Source: an uncultured Verrucomicrobia subdivision 3 bacterium (GTDB lineage Bacteria; Verrucomicrobiota; Verrucomicrobiia; Limisphaerales; UBA11358). From it: 64,000 nt of DNA. The notes beneath the pieces were generated by a model that did not search any database, was not told the DNA's origin, and saw nothing but the letters and a program-made list of their open reading frames with translations. Location: the NCBI GenBank assembly GCA_903895255.1, contig CAITTG010000084.1, positions 24,922-88,921 on the forward strand, in the 5' to 3' direction. Each line of letters opens with the position of its first letter. The first letter of the stretch is position 1. Shown here one piece after another: positions 1 to 6,974 of the stretch. Position numbers and translations under genes: made by a program.

Positions 1-153
1 AAGAATCCACACAACCCCGACGACGGCCCCGGCGACCTGGACCACCTCCTGCCCGAATACGAAAAACTCCTGGCCCAAATCGCCGCCACCCGTGCGGCGC
101 TCAAGCAGGAACTTCACCGCGCTTTGACTGCCTCAGCCAGGAGTGCTGAATGA
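1..153 (+). CDS. hsdM: Type I restriction-modification methyltransferase, C-terminal end (partial)
   Basis: The window opens inside a reading frame whose last 50 codons run to a TGA at 151-153. The visible tail has a short acidic, proline-containing linker followed by a helix (EYEKLLAQIAA, then LKQELHRAL). This resembles the C-terminal end of HsdM, the DNA adenine methyltransferase subunit of type I systems. The call rests largely on context: the stop codon overlaps the ATG of the specificity-subunit gene by four bases (ATGA), the usual hsdM-hsdS coupling. The SAM-binding and NPPF/Y catalytic motifs lie upstream of the window and cannot be checked. Confidence 0.75.
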   Translation, partial: KNPHNPDDGPGDLDHLLPEYEKLLAQIAATRAALKQELHRALTASARSAE

Positions 154-1790
154 ATCTGGCAACTTTTTTTGAGAAGTTTGATCAATTCGCCGAAGCGCCC
201 GGCGCAGTGGCGAAGATGCGAGAACTGGTCCTTGATTGGGCGGCCTCTGGAAATTTATGCCACAACGATTCTTTCGAATGGTTCGAAGGCCTCTTGGGCG
301 ATGTTGTAGATCTTATCTCGGGGCAACACTTGCTTGGGCATGAACAAAACGAGGAGAGACGTGGCATTCCATACCTGACTGGCCCGTCCGAATTCGGAGA
401 TAAAAGTCCAATTCCAACGCGCTGGACTGATCAGCCGAAAGTCACGGCTGAACCGGGCGACATCTTAATCACTGTGAAAGGATCAGGCGTTGGCAAGACA
501 AACCTCCTTGTCGACCAGCCAACTGCAATCAGCCGTCAACTAATGGCAATCCGAGTAACCGGGGCTAATCCCGAGTTCGTGCACATCGTACTGAGGCGGG
601 CAGCAGGATACTTCCAGAACGCTAAAACAGGAATCGCAATTCCAGGCATAGGGAGAAGAGACGTGTTGAACTTGAAAGTTGTTTTACCTCCACTCGCTGA
701 ACAGAAGCGAATCGTGGCAAAGGTGGATGAGTTAATGGCGTTGTGCGACAAATTGGAGGCGCAGCAGCAGGAACGGGAGACGCGGCACGCCGCGCTCGCC
801 CGCGCGTCGCTCACGCGCTTTGCCGAGGCCCCCACCCCGGCCAATCTCAATTTCCTATTCCACAAGTCATACACGATTCAACCCGCCGACCTCCGCAAAT
901 CCATCCTCACCCTCGCCGTCCGAGGCAAACTCGTCCCCCAAGACCCCAATGACGAACCGGCGCACAAATTATTTGTTCGAATTCAAGATGCCAAAAATCA
1001 ACTAATCAATCAAAGAGCGATCAAACCCTTCTCAGTAGAATCTAATCCAAGTGGCGATGAATTAGACCCGCTCCCGCCAGGCTGGATTTGGACCAGATTG
1101 GGAAACTCTTTCGATGTCCGTGACGGAACTCACGACACACCTAAATATACAGCCGAAGGATTCCCGTTGATCACGAGTAAGAATATCTACTCTGGAAGGC
1201 TCTTATTCGACGGGGCCAATTTCATTTCGGAGGCGGACCACCGCCAAATCTGTGAGCGCTCGCGAGTGGGCCGCGGAGACATACTCTTTGCTATGATAGG
1301 GAGCATTGGGAACCCGGCCATCGTGGACACGGATCGGGAGTTCAGCATCAAGAACGTTGCCCTTTTCAAATATTACGCCGCAGCCGATTCGGAGCCTCAC
1401 TTTCTTCTCTTGTACCTAAAGCTCGTAGCCGAGGAGATGCGCGCAAAAGCTGCTGGAGGCGTTCAGTCATTCGTTTCTCTTGGATTCCTAAGGAATTACC
1501 TCTTCCCGCTCCCACCCCTCGCCGAGCAGCGCCGAATCGTGGCCAAAGTGGATCAAGTAATGTCGTTGGTTGACAAGTTGGAGGCACAGCTTACCGGCAT
1601 TTGGGGCGGACGTGCGCGGCATGATTCGGGGATTACGAGCGAGCATCCAAGCGACGGCGCGCACGCCGTGGGCTGTGGAACTTCCCGAAAATTCGGTAGC
1701 AGCAGCGGAGCACCGATTAAAGCATCAGCGCGGCGGATTCATTTATCAAGAGACTTTGCCTTCAGTCAGCCTGCTGGAATGGACTGGTAA
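150..1790 (+). CDS. hsdS: Type I restriction-modification specificity subunit with an abnormal C-terminus
   Basis: HsdS recognises the two halves of the target site and holds the methyltransferase subunits. The protein has the expected two-repeat layout: a first target recognition domain (about residues 30-178), a conserved spacer helix (PLAEQKRIVAKVDELMAL, about 180-200), a second recognition domain (about 245-450) and a second spacer helix (PLAEQRRIVAKVDQVMSL, about 455-475). After LEAQL at about residue 481 the family normally runs on as one helix to a leucine-rich end. Here the last 64 residues are unlike HsdS and rich in Gly, Ser and Arg, as expected when a frame crosses a breakpoint near base 1597. 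The start overlaps the hsdM stop. No hsdR is visible. The subunit may still work, because both recognition domains are intact. Confidence 0.88.
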   Translation: MNLATFFEKFDQFAEAPGAVAKMRELVLDWAASGNLCHNDSFEWFEGLLGDVVDLISGQHLLGHEQNEERRGIPYLTGPSEFGDKSPIPTRWTDQPKVTAEPGDILITVKGSGVGKTNLLVDQPTAISRQLMAIRVTGANPEFVHIVLRRAAGYFQNAKTGIAIPGIGRRDVLNLKVVLPPLAEQKRIVAKVDELMALCDKLEAQQQERETRHAALARASLTRFAEAPTPANLNFLFHKSYTIQPADLRKSILTLAVRGKLVPQDPNDEPAHKLFVRIQDAKNQLINQRAIKPFSVESNPSGDELDPLPPGWIWTRLGNSFDVRDGTHDTPKYTAEGFPLITSKNIYSGRLLFDGANFISEADHRQICERSRVGRGDILFAMIGSIGNPAIVDTDREFSIKNVALFKYYAAADSEPHFLLLYLKLVAEEMRAKAAGGVQSFVSLGFLRNYLFPLPPLAEQRRIVAKVDQVMSLVDKLEAQLTGIWGGRARHDSGITSEHPSDGAHAVGCGTSRKFGSSSGAPIKASARRIHLSRDFAFSQPAGMDW

Positions 1791-2015
1791 AAATAATTTC
1801 ACGCCCGGCAGATCAATACAATTGAAGCTCAAATTTTGTTTCTCCACGGGAAGGCCCCATATCGTAAGTTAAGCGTTGACGGGCTTTCCTTTAAAACACC
1901 TTCCATAAATGCTGGGGAAGCCCTATCGAACAATGGCTTAATTAGCAAATCGTCAAGTCGAGATGGATTTGGCAAACTATCTGGCTTTAAGAATCCTTCA
2001 GCAATTTGGCGTACC

Positions 2016-3386
2016 CTATAACAAATCCTCATGGGCGAGCCACGAGGGCGGCTCGATGCGGTCCAGCGCGCCCTCGGCGTTTTGCTTGAGCCGCGCACCC
2101 AACCGCACAAAGAAGGCCAGCAGGTTTTGCTCCCCCTGGCCGAACTCAATCACCGCCTGGCGCTGAAAAGCCACATCCAGAAGATAGCTGTCAATGGGGT
2201 CAGATTCCCGCTCCCGTGGTTGCTTGGCATAGGCCGATAGTTGCACCGTGCCCGCCCGCGGGAGGTAGGAAAAAATCTCGGCCGCCAGAAACAGGCATTC
2301 CCCCAACGCCAGCCGGGTGTAATCCGCCTGCCGCTCCGCCTTCGTCCGCCGGGTTTCCCGGGGCTCGCCGCGCGCTGAAAGCTCCGTTCGGGTCTCCGGG
2401 ATGACCTCCTCCAAAACCGGCAATTCCAGTTGCAGAAAAACCGCTTCCGGATCGCGCAGGAAGAAATCACAGTGCAGTTTGAAGGGCAGTTGCAAACCGC
2501 CCAGCAACTCGGTGAGGGTGTGGTGGGTTTCCTCGACGTCCCCGGCCAGCAACCGCCCCACCCATTCCGTTCGCTTGGTTTCTGCCGCCTCCCAGGCGGC
2601 CGCCTCGGCCGCCAGCGCTTGCTGATACTCCGCCGTCCGGCGCTCATAATCCGCCTGGAGGCCGGCCGCGCGCTCCGGCCAGGCTGTGGCCATGTCCTTT
2701 TCCGCTGCGTGACTGGCCACGAACCCCGGCAACATCCGGCCCAGCCCCGTGGCCGCATGTTTGGCCGTCAATTCCGCCAATAAATCGGCCTGCGCTTTGA
2801 CGAGGTCCGGTGCCACCGGCACCGGCAGCTTGGATGCAAAAGGTTGCCTGGCTTGCGCCGCCTGCCACTGCTCCAGCCCGGCAATTTCCGGCAGCGGCTG
2901 CCAGAAATTCAAAAGATGAGCGTAATCCTCCGCCCGCTGGTCGAGTTCCAGTTGCAGCTTCTCCAACTTTTCTTTGCGATCGTTGGCCTTGATTTTCGCC
3001 TCCAGCCGGGCCGGTGTGAGCCGCCGCCCCGTTTCCGGATCAATGAGCTTGAGCCGGGGATCCGCCAGATACTGCCGCGCCTGCTCCACCGTGAGCGTTT
3101 CATGCAGCGTGCCCTCCTGGGCGATTCGCTGGATCACCCCGTCATTCTCTGGATTCCCCGGCATCGCAGCGGGCCCAGACCGTCCACTGCGCTCACTGCG
3201 CCCACCACCCACCCGTTGCCGATACGAGAGGCCCGTCCCCGGCAGCCCCACACTGGCATAGGTCCCCCGCGACCCGAAATTGAGGTGCGCCCCCGGCACT
3301 CCAGCCGACAGCGAAACCCCGCTGCCGCTGAAATTGAGTTTCAGCCCCGGCAAAATGCTCATCCGCCGACTAAATCGAAAGCCCAT
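2016..3386 (-). CDS. DUF4236 domain protein with a long helical region
   Basis: About 456 residues. The N-terminus starts MGFRFSRRMSILPGLKLNFS and continues with repeated short strands ending in Gly-Leu-Ser, the signature of the DUF4236 family, whose role is unknown. The start at 3386 is chosen because this motif begins the domain; an in-frame ATG 51 bases upstream would add an unrelated extension. The middle (about residues 85-270) is charged and helical, rich in Glu, Lys, Gln and Ala, and mentions no known catalytic motif; the C-terminal third is unassigned. No signal peptide or membrane segment is seen. It is transcribed towards hsdS and lies among accessory genes. Confidence 0.75.
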   Translation of the reverse strand: MGFRFSRRMSILPGLKLNFSGSGVSLSAGVPGAHLNFGSRGTYASVGLPGTGLSYRQRVGGGRSERSGRSGPAAMPGNPENDGVIQRIAQEGTLHETLTVEQARQYLADPRLKLIDPETGRRLTPARLEAKIKANDRKEKLEKLQLELDQRAEDYAHLLNFWQPLPEIAGLEQWQAAQARQPFASKLPVPVAPDLVKAQADLLAELTAKHAATGLGRMLPGFVASHAAEKDMATAWPERAAGLQADYERRTAEYQQALAAEAAAWEAAETKRTEWVGRLLAGDVEETHHTLTELLGGLQLPFKLHCDFFLRDPEAVFLQLELPVLEEVIPETRTELSARGEPRETRRTKAERQADYTRLALGECLFLAAEIFSYLPRAGTVQLSAYAKQPRERESDPIDSYLLDVAFQRQAVIEFGQGEQNLLAFFVRLGARLKQNAEGALDRIEPPSWLAHEDLL

Positions 3387-3545
3387 GACTTTTAGGTGAT
3401 GTTCCCGGAATTTTCCACGCCAGCCATAATGGCGCAAAGCCCCGCCAAAAACAAATTCTCTGAAAGCTTAACGGCTGCCAGCAAACTCGGGGCGTTTCTT
3501 CGTTGCCAAGCTTAATAAACTGTGGCAAAACCGGATACGTAATTT

Positions 3546-3836
3546 GTGAAACCTCCAAATGGGTTGCCTTTAAACCTGCACCGCGAATTTTTTACGCAAA
3601 TCGCGAACGGCACCAAGCGCACCGAATACCGGGCGCGTTCGCCGTACTGGCGGAGGCGGTTGGCGCGCCGTGAATACGAACTGATTCGGTTCCGTAACGG
3701 CTATGCGACCAGGGCCCCGGAAATGCAGGTGGAGTATTTGGGCATTCGCCGGACCCAACGAAATGGCCGTGCCTGCTTCGCCATCCGACTGGGGCGGGTG
3801 ATCGGCATCAAAAACTGGCCAACTCAGAAAGGATAA
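3546..3836 (+). CDS. Small ASCH-like domain protein
   Basis: The 96-residue product contains the pattern LNLHREFFTQIANGTKRTEY followed by R-x-R-S-P-Y-W. This fits small ASCH (PUA-like) proteins, in which a Lys near the strand G-x-K-x-x-E-Y-R is typical. ASCH domains are thought to bind RNA or modified nucleotides, and small versions are common in mobile or phage-derived regions. The ATG at 3546 is the first in frame. The gene ends three bases before the next one, so the two are probably cotranscribed. Whether it has an enzymatic or a binding role cannot be told from sequence. Confidence 0.7.
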   Translation: MKPPNGLPLNLHREFFTQIANGTKRTEYRARSPYWRRRLARREYELIRFRNGYATRAPEMQVEYLGIRRTQRNGRACFAIRLGRVIGIKNWPTQKG

Positions 3837-3839
3837 AGC

Positions 3840-4598
3840 ATGCCGGATCGGGGACCGTTGCCCTTCATGAAGGATTTGGCCGAAGCCCGGGCGCTCTGCG
3901 AACGCGAGGGCGACAGCTTTTACGTGGATGCCTTTTTGTTTGAGGCCTGGCTGGGCATGGTGTCGCTGGCAGCGGCAGCGGAATATGCAGAAAAAAAACG
4001 CGCGAAAGACCGGACCATGCAATCCGGAAACTCCTGGCAGGTTTTTGGGGGGATTTTTGCCGGGGCACGGCTGCAGGATTTTCCGCATATCATGGAAAGT
4101 CTTTGCCGGTTTTCCGAATATGATGACGTGCAGTCCCGATTGTTGCGGCAGTCTGCCATTCCCCTGTCCCGGGAGCATGAATTCTTTCGTGATTATGTGG
4201 GTCCCCAAACCTTTGGTGTTTTAAAAAATCCCGTGGCGGCCATGCAAATGGCCCGCCGCACCGTTGAGCGGTGGTGCGATTGGCTGGACGCATTGATTCA
4301 TTTTCAAACTCACGCAAGCTGGCATTGTCAGCCAGCGAGATTTGATCCGGACCCGGAAAAAAGGGAATTGGCCGCCTTGGGCATCAATCAGCGAAATTTT
4401 GCCGAATTAAATGACTTCGGTAAAACCTGGTGGCAATGGCACCATGGTGAGGCCGCCGAGCGATTCAAAGCATCTCCCAAATGGTCGACCCTGGGCAAGG
4501 CCATGGCTGATGAAAGTGAACGGGTGTGGAATTATCCCGATTTGGATGGCGTCATCATTTCCATTTGGCCCCTGCTCAAGAAATTTAATTGGACCTAG
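3840..4598 (+). CDS. Hypothetical protein following the ASCH-like gene
   Basis: A 252-residue protein that I do not recognise. It is rich in Trp, Phe and charged residues (for example NDFGKTWWQWHHGEAAERF near residue 205) and has no signal peptide, membrane segment, Cys pair or nucleotide-binding loop. The frame is uninterrupted, its codon use matches its neighbours, and it starts three bases after the ASCH-like gene, so it is very likely real and part of a two-gene unit. The gene density and lack of known function suit a phage-derived or defence-type accessory segment, but that is only context. Confidence 0.6.
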   Translation: MPDRGPLPFMKDLAEARALCEREGDSFYVDAFLFEAWLGMVSLAAAAEYAEKKRAKDRTMQSGNSWQVFGGIFAGARLQDFPHIMESLCRFSEYDDVQSRLLRQSAIPLSREHEFFRDYVGPQTFGVLKNPVAAMQMARRTVERWCDWLDALIHFQTHASWHCQPARFDPDPEKRELAALGINQRNFAELNDFGKTWWQWHHGEAAERFKASPKWSTLGKAMADESERVWNYPDLDGVIISIWPLLKKFNWT

Positions 4599-4613
4599 CT
4601 TGATCTGCTGAGC

Positions 4614-4802
4614 GTGATAAAAATGATTTTTGCCGGCCCTCATCGCTATCCCTTGGCGGGCGAACGGGAATTGGCAGCCTATTGTCCTAATGTTCTTGGC
4701 TTGCGCAAATCCGGGCCGAAAGGCCGCAGCAGTCCGGATGGCAAGCCTCAAGGCTGGGAGGTGGCTTTGCAGCTGTGTCCGCCGGATAAAAAAGTTTCTT
4801 AA
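4614..4802 (+). CDS. Possible small hypothetical protein (weak)
   Basis: An open frame for 62 residues, start ATG 4614, 16 bases after the preceding stop. The product (contains AYCPNVLGLRKSGPKGR and two Cys) matches nothing I know. A second frame overlaps it on the same strand (ATG 4630), so the choice of frame is uncertain. It is listed because it otherwise leaves a 260-base hole in an otherwise packed strand. It may be non-coding spacer. Confidence 0.2.
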   Translation: MIKMIFAGPHRYPLAGERELAAYCPNVLGLRKSGPKGRSSPDGKPQGWEVALQLCPPDKKVS

Positions 4803-4861
4803 TAAAAAGCCGCTCCAGCTAAGAAGAAAGTTCCCGGTTCATGCTGCATAATGCGGGTAGT

Positions 4862-5053
4862 ATGAATTGGTTCAATGTTGATTCGAGCGCCATCCAGACC
4901 GTCGGGTACGACGGCCACACTCTGGCCATCATTTTTCACTCTGGTCGTCGCTATGACCTCCCCGGTGTGCCGGAGTCCGTGTTCCACGAGTTTGTTAACT
5001 CCAATTCCTTGGGGGCCTATTTCAACCGTTACCTGCGCGGGAGGTATGGATGA
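4862..5053 (+). CDS. KTSC domain protein, first gene of a five-gene coupled cassette
   Basis: A 63-residue protein consisting of one KTSC domain: MNWFNVDSSAIQTVGYD, then a strand with L-x-I-x-F-x-x-G-x-x-Y and the ending F-x-x-F-x-x-S-x-S-x-G-x-Y-F-N. KTSC domains are small beta folds of unknown biochemical role, sometimes fused to lysyl-tRNA synthetases and frequent in phage genomes. The start at 4862 is preferred because the family begins here; an ATG at 4841 would add seven residues. Its stop overlaps the next start by four bases (ATGA at 5050-5053), beginning a chain of such overlaps through 5851. Confidence 0.82.
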   Translation: MNWFNVDSSAIQTVGYDGHTLAIIFHSGRRYDLPGVPESVFHEFVNSNSLGAYFNRYLRGRYG

Positions 5054-5481
5054 GCCAGCCTAACGCCCGGCAAATCGCCGCCTTGGCCGCCCTGCGTGAG
5101 CTCGCCGCCGAGGCCCGTGAACTGCAAGCCGCCGCCGGTGGTTCCGTCACCGAAACCGTCGCGGCCTGGCTGGCCCCGCAATACCTGCTGGCCGCCCGCG
5201 AAAAACTGTCCGGCGCCACCGGCGCGGACCGCTTCAACGTGCTCCGCACCTTCCTGCAGGACTGGTCCCTCCTGCGGCGCGGCGACCAGGCCGCCGCCCG
5301 CCTGCAATTGGACCGCGAGGAATTCGCCGCCCTGCAAGCCCAGCGCCAGGTGGATAAACAGGCGGAGTTTCGGGAATGGATCAAGCGGCCGGAGGTTTTG
5401 GCCGAACTGTTCCCGGATCGTAAAGCCGGCCTGAGCGCCGAAACCATCAGAAAAATCGAACGGGAATTGAAATTGTTTTGA
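5050..5481 (+). CDS. Cassette protein A: helical protein related to the core of protein A'
   Basis: A 143-residue, mostly helical protein. Residues about 15-120 align by eye, without large gaps, with residues about 75-185 of the last cassette protein. Shared landmarks are ELAAEARELQAAAGG against ELAADAAELSAVTGG, then LLRRGDQAAARLQLDRE against ELRRGDHSGARLHMERE, then a W preceded by an acidic helix. It lacks the N-terminal basic domain of the paralogue. The family is unknown to me; the paralogue's N-terminus suggests a distant link to Mu gp27-like (DUF3486) phage proteins, which are thought to act in DNA packaging. Translation is coupled to both neighbours by four-base overlaps. Confidence 0.62.
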   Translation: MSQPNARQIAALAALRELAAEARELQAAAGGSVTETVAAWLAPQYLLAAREKLSGATGADRFNVLRTFLQDWSLLRRGDQAAARLQLDREEFAALQAQRQVDKQAEFREWIKRPEVLAELFPDRKAGLSAETIRKIERELKLF

Positions 5482-5672
5482 ATCGCCACCGCAAACCACC
5501 TTATCGGCGTCCGGTCAGCCTGGTCTGGCGTCCGGCCTTTGAACGCCTTAACGCGGCCCTGAACGAGTATCTGGAGGGCTATTACGAGGAGGAAAGGCGA
5601 CGGCGCTATGTCGATTATTGCGCGGCCAAGCCGGCACCGCAACCTGAGCGTCCCATTATCCGTCAAGCATGA
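5478..5672 (+). CDS. Cassette protein B: small basic protein, TTG start
   Basis: A 64-residue basic protein with a short hydrophobic/aromatic core (WRPAFERLNAALNEYL, residues about 17-32) followed by an Arg/Glu/Tyr-rich helix (EEERRRRYVDY). The start is a TTG at 5478 that overlaps the preceding stop (TTGA), consistent with the other junctions. The core resembles that of the next small protein (YAQSFARLSAALAK), so B and B' may be duplicates. No family assignment. The coupling and conserved pattern argue that it is a true gene despite its size. Confidence 0.55.
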   Translation: MNRHRKPPYRRPVSLVWRPAFERLNAALNEYLEGYYEEERRRRYVDYCAAKPAPQPERPIIRQA

Positions 5673-5851
5673 AACCAAAACCAAAAACTCGACAACGACC
5701 AAAGGTGGATTCGGTGTATGCCCAGTCCTTTGCCCGGTTAAGCGCCGCGTTGGCCAAAGCCACCACTCCGGCGGACTTGACTGAAGCCGAAAAAACCCGG
5801 CTTTGGGTATGCCGTTTGTGGGGTCCGCCACCGCCCGCCTTAAAACCATGA
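5669..5851 (+). CDS. Cassette protein B': small basic protein related to B
   Basis: A 60-residue protein with a Lys/Arg/Pro-rich start (MKPKPKTRQRPK) and a core YAQSFARLSAALAK followed by EKTRLWVCRLWG. The F-x-R-L-x-A-A-L pattern matches cassette protein B, so the two are probably paralogues. The ATG at 5669 overlaps the stop of B (ATGA), and its own stop overlaps the ATG of the next gene in the same way. No function can be assigned. Confidence 0.55.
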   Translation: MKPKPKTRQRPKVDSVYAQSFARLSAALAKATTPADLTEAEKTRLWVCRLWGPPPPALKP

Positions 5852-6759
5852 CGCGCAAGGGTAAAATCGCCCGCCTGCCCCGCGAAATTCGGGAGGAACT
5901 CAACCGCCGCCTCGAGGACGGCGCGGCGGGCGAGCCTTTGCTCGATTGGCTCAACGCATTACCGCCGGTCCAGGCGGTGCTGGCCGGACAATTTTCCGGG
6001 GTGCCCATCAGCAAGCAAAACCTCAGCGAATGGCGCACGGGGGGCTTCGCCGAATGGCAGTCCCGGCAGGAAATGGTGGCGGATGCGCGCGAGTTGGCGG
6101 CCGATGCCGCCGAATTGTCGGCGGTCACGGGCGGCCGGCTCACGGATCATTTGGCGGTTGTCCTGGGCGCCCGGTATGCCTCCGCCCTGGCGGGTTGGGA
6201 TGGCCAGCCCAGCGAGGAATTCCACAAAAAACTGAAAGTCTTGCGCGGCATGTGTCAGGACATTGTGGAATTGCGGCGCGGCGATCACAGCGGGGCCCGC
6301 CTGCACATGGAACGTGAACGGATGGAGCAAAAGCGCGAGCGAACCGATGCGGAAGCCGTGGCGCAATTTGAGGAGTGGGCCAAAATTCCGGCGGTAAAAG
6401 ATTGGATTTGCCAGGATTGGGTGTCTCCCGAGGAGCGCCGGCGGCGCTTGCTGGCAATTTTCGGCCGCGCCCCCGATCCGGAGGAACCAGAGGTGCCCGA
6501 TCCCGTTTCTGCCCCGGCTCAAGCCGACCAATCGGGAACGCCAGCGGATGATACCTCGATCTCTGATCCAGCCCCGCCCTCAAATCCGACCGAGTCGCCG
6601 GTTACAACCATGCCGGAGCCCCCTTCGGCGGAGGCAGGGTCAAACCTGGTCAAACCAAGTCCAACCAAAATCGGGCTGGCAGCCCATCGGCCGCCACCCG
6701 TGCCGAGCTTTGCTGCCGATCCCCGGCAAAACGATCATCGACGGGAGGACGATTCATAA
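5848..6759 (+). CDS. Cassette protein A': Mu gp27-like N-terminus, core shared with A, disordered tail
   Basis: A 303-residue protein in three parts. Residues 1-75 (KGKIARLPREIREELNRRL, then LLDWLN, then ISKQNLSEWRTGG) look like a helix-turn-helix unit similar to the phage Mu gp27/DUF3486 family. Residues about 76-185 are the domain shared with cassette protein A. Residues about 200-303 are Pro, Ser, Thr and Glu rich and probably disordered. The start at 5848 (ATG overlapping the preceding stop as ATGA) is preferred to an in-frame TTG 45 bases upstream, because it continues the overlap chain and the domain begins there. No terminase large subunit, portal or capsid gene is nearby, so it is either a phage remnant or a stand-alone system. 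Confidence 0.66.
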   Translation: MTRKGKIARLPREIREELNRRLEDGAAGEPLLDWLNALPPVQAVLAGQFSGVPISKQNLSEWRTGGFAEWQSRQEMVADARELAADAAELSAVTGGRLTDHLAVVLGARYASALAGWDGQPSEEFHKKLKVLRGMCQDIVELRRGDHSGARLHMERERMEQKRERTDAEAVAQFEEWAKIPAVKDWICQDWVSPEERRRRLLAIFGRAPDPEEPEVPDPVSAPAQADQSGTPADDTSISDPAPPSNPTESPVTTMPEPPSAEAGSNLVKPSPTKIGLAAHRPPPVPSFAADPRQNDHRREDDS

Positions 6760-6775
6760 CCAGCGCGGTAGAAGT

Positions 6776-6842
6776 CAGTGCCCGGCGGGGGTAATCATTG
6801 CTCTTTGAAAGTTATCATTTTGATTATCCCCGCCGGCACTGG
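6776..6842. repeat. Long imperfect inverted repeat after the five-gene cassette
   Basis: Arms at about 6776-6797 and 6821-6842 are complementary over about 21 bases with one mismatch and one bulge; the loop is about 23 bases. No T tract follows on the + strand, so it is not a standard intrinsic terminator. It sits 17 bases after the last cassette gene and could be an RNA 3' end, a processing site or a mobile-element end. Confidence 0.7.
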
Positions 6843-6854
6843 CTGCGCTGGGTT

Positions 6855-6882
6855 TTGACTTTGGCGGTCAGTTTTTTATAAT
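6855..6882 (+). promoter_or_regulatory. Probable sigma-70-type promoter for the FGE-like gene
   Basis: TTGACT (6855-6860), a 16-base spacer and a consensus TATAAT (6877-6882). The start of transcription would fall near 6889, about 85 bases before the ATG at 6975. No riboswitch-like structure was recognised in the leader. Confidence 0.6.
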
Positions 6883-6974
6883 GATGTCAGGGAGGGGTGG
6901 TCAGGCCAAAAAATTGTTAAACAACCAAATCTCTCAAATGATCAGCCAATGAAAATGCTCAAATAAATCCATTT

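Noticed and set aside
4630..4851. Second overlapping frame in the gap before the KTSC gene
   Set aside because: It is incompatible with the 4614 frame and contains a lysine/arginine-rich run with no homology cue; neither frame is well supported.
6776..6842. Intrinsic terminator reading for the inverted repeat
   Set aside because: No T tract on either side, and the arms are longer than in a usual terminator; it is kept as an inverted repeat of unknown role.
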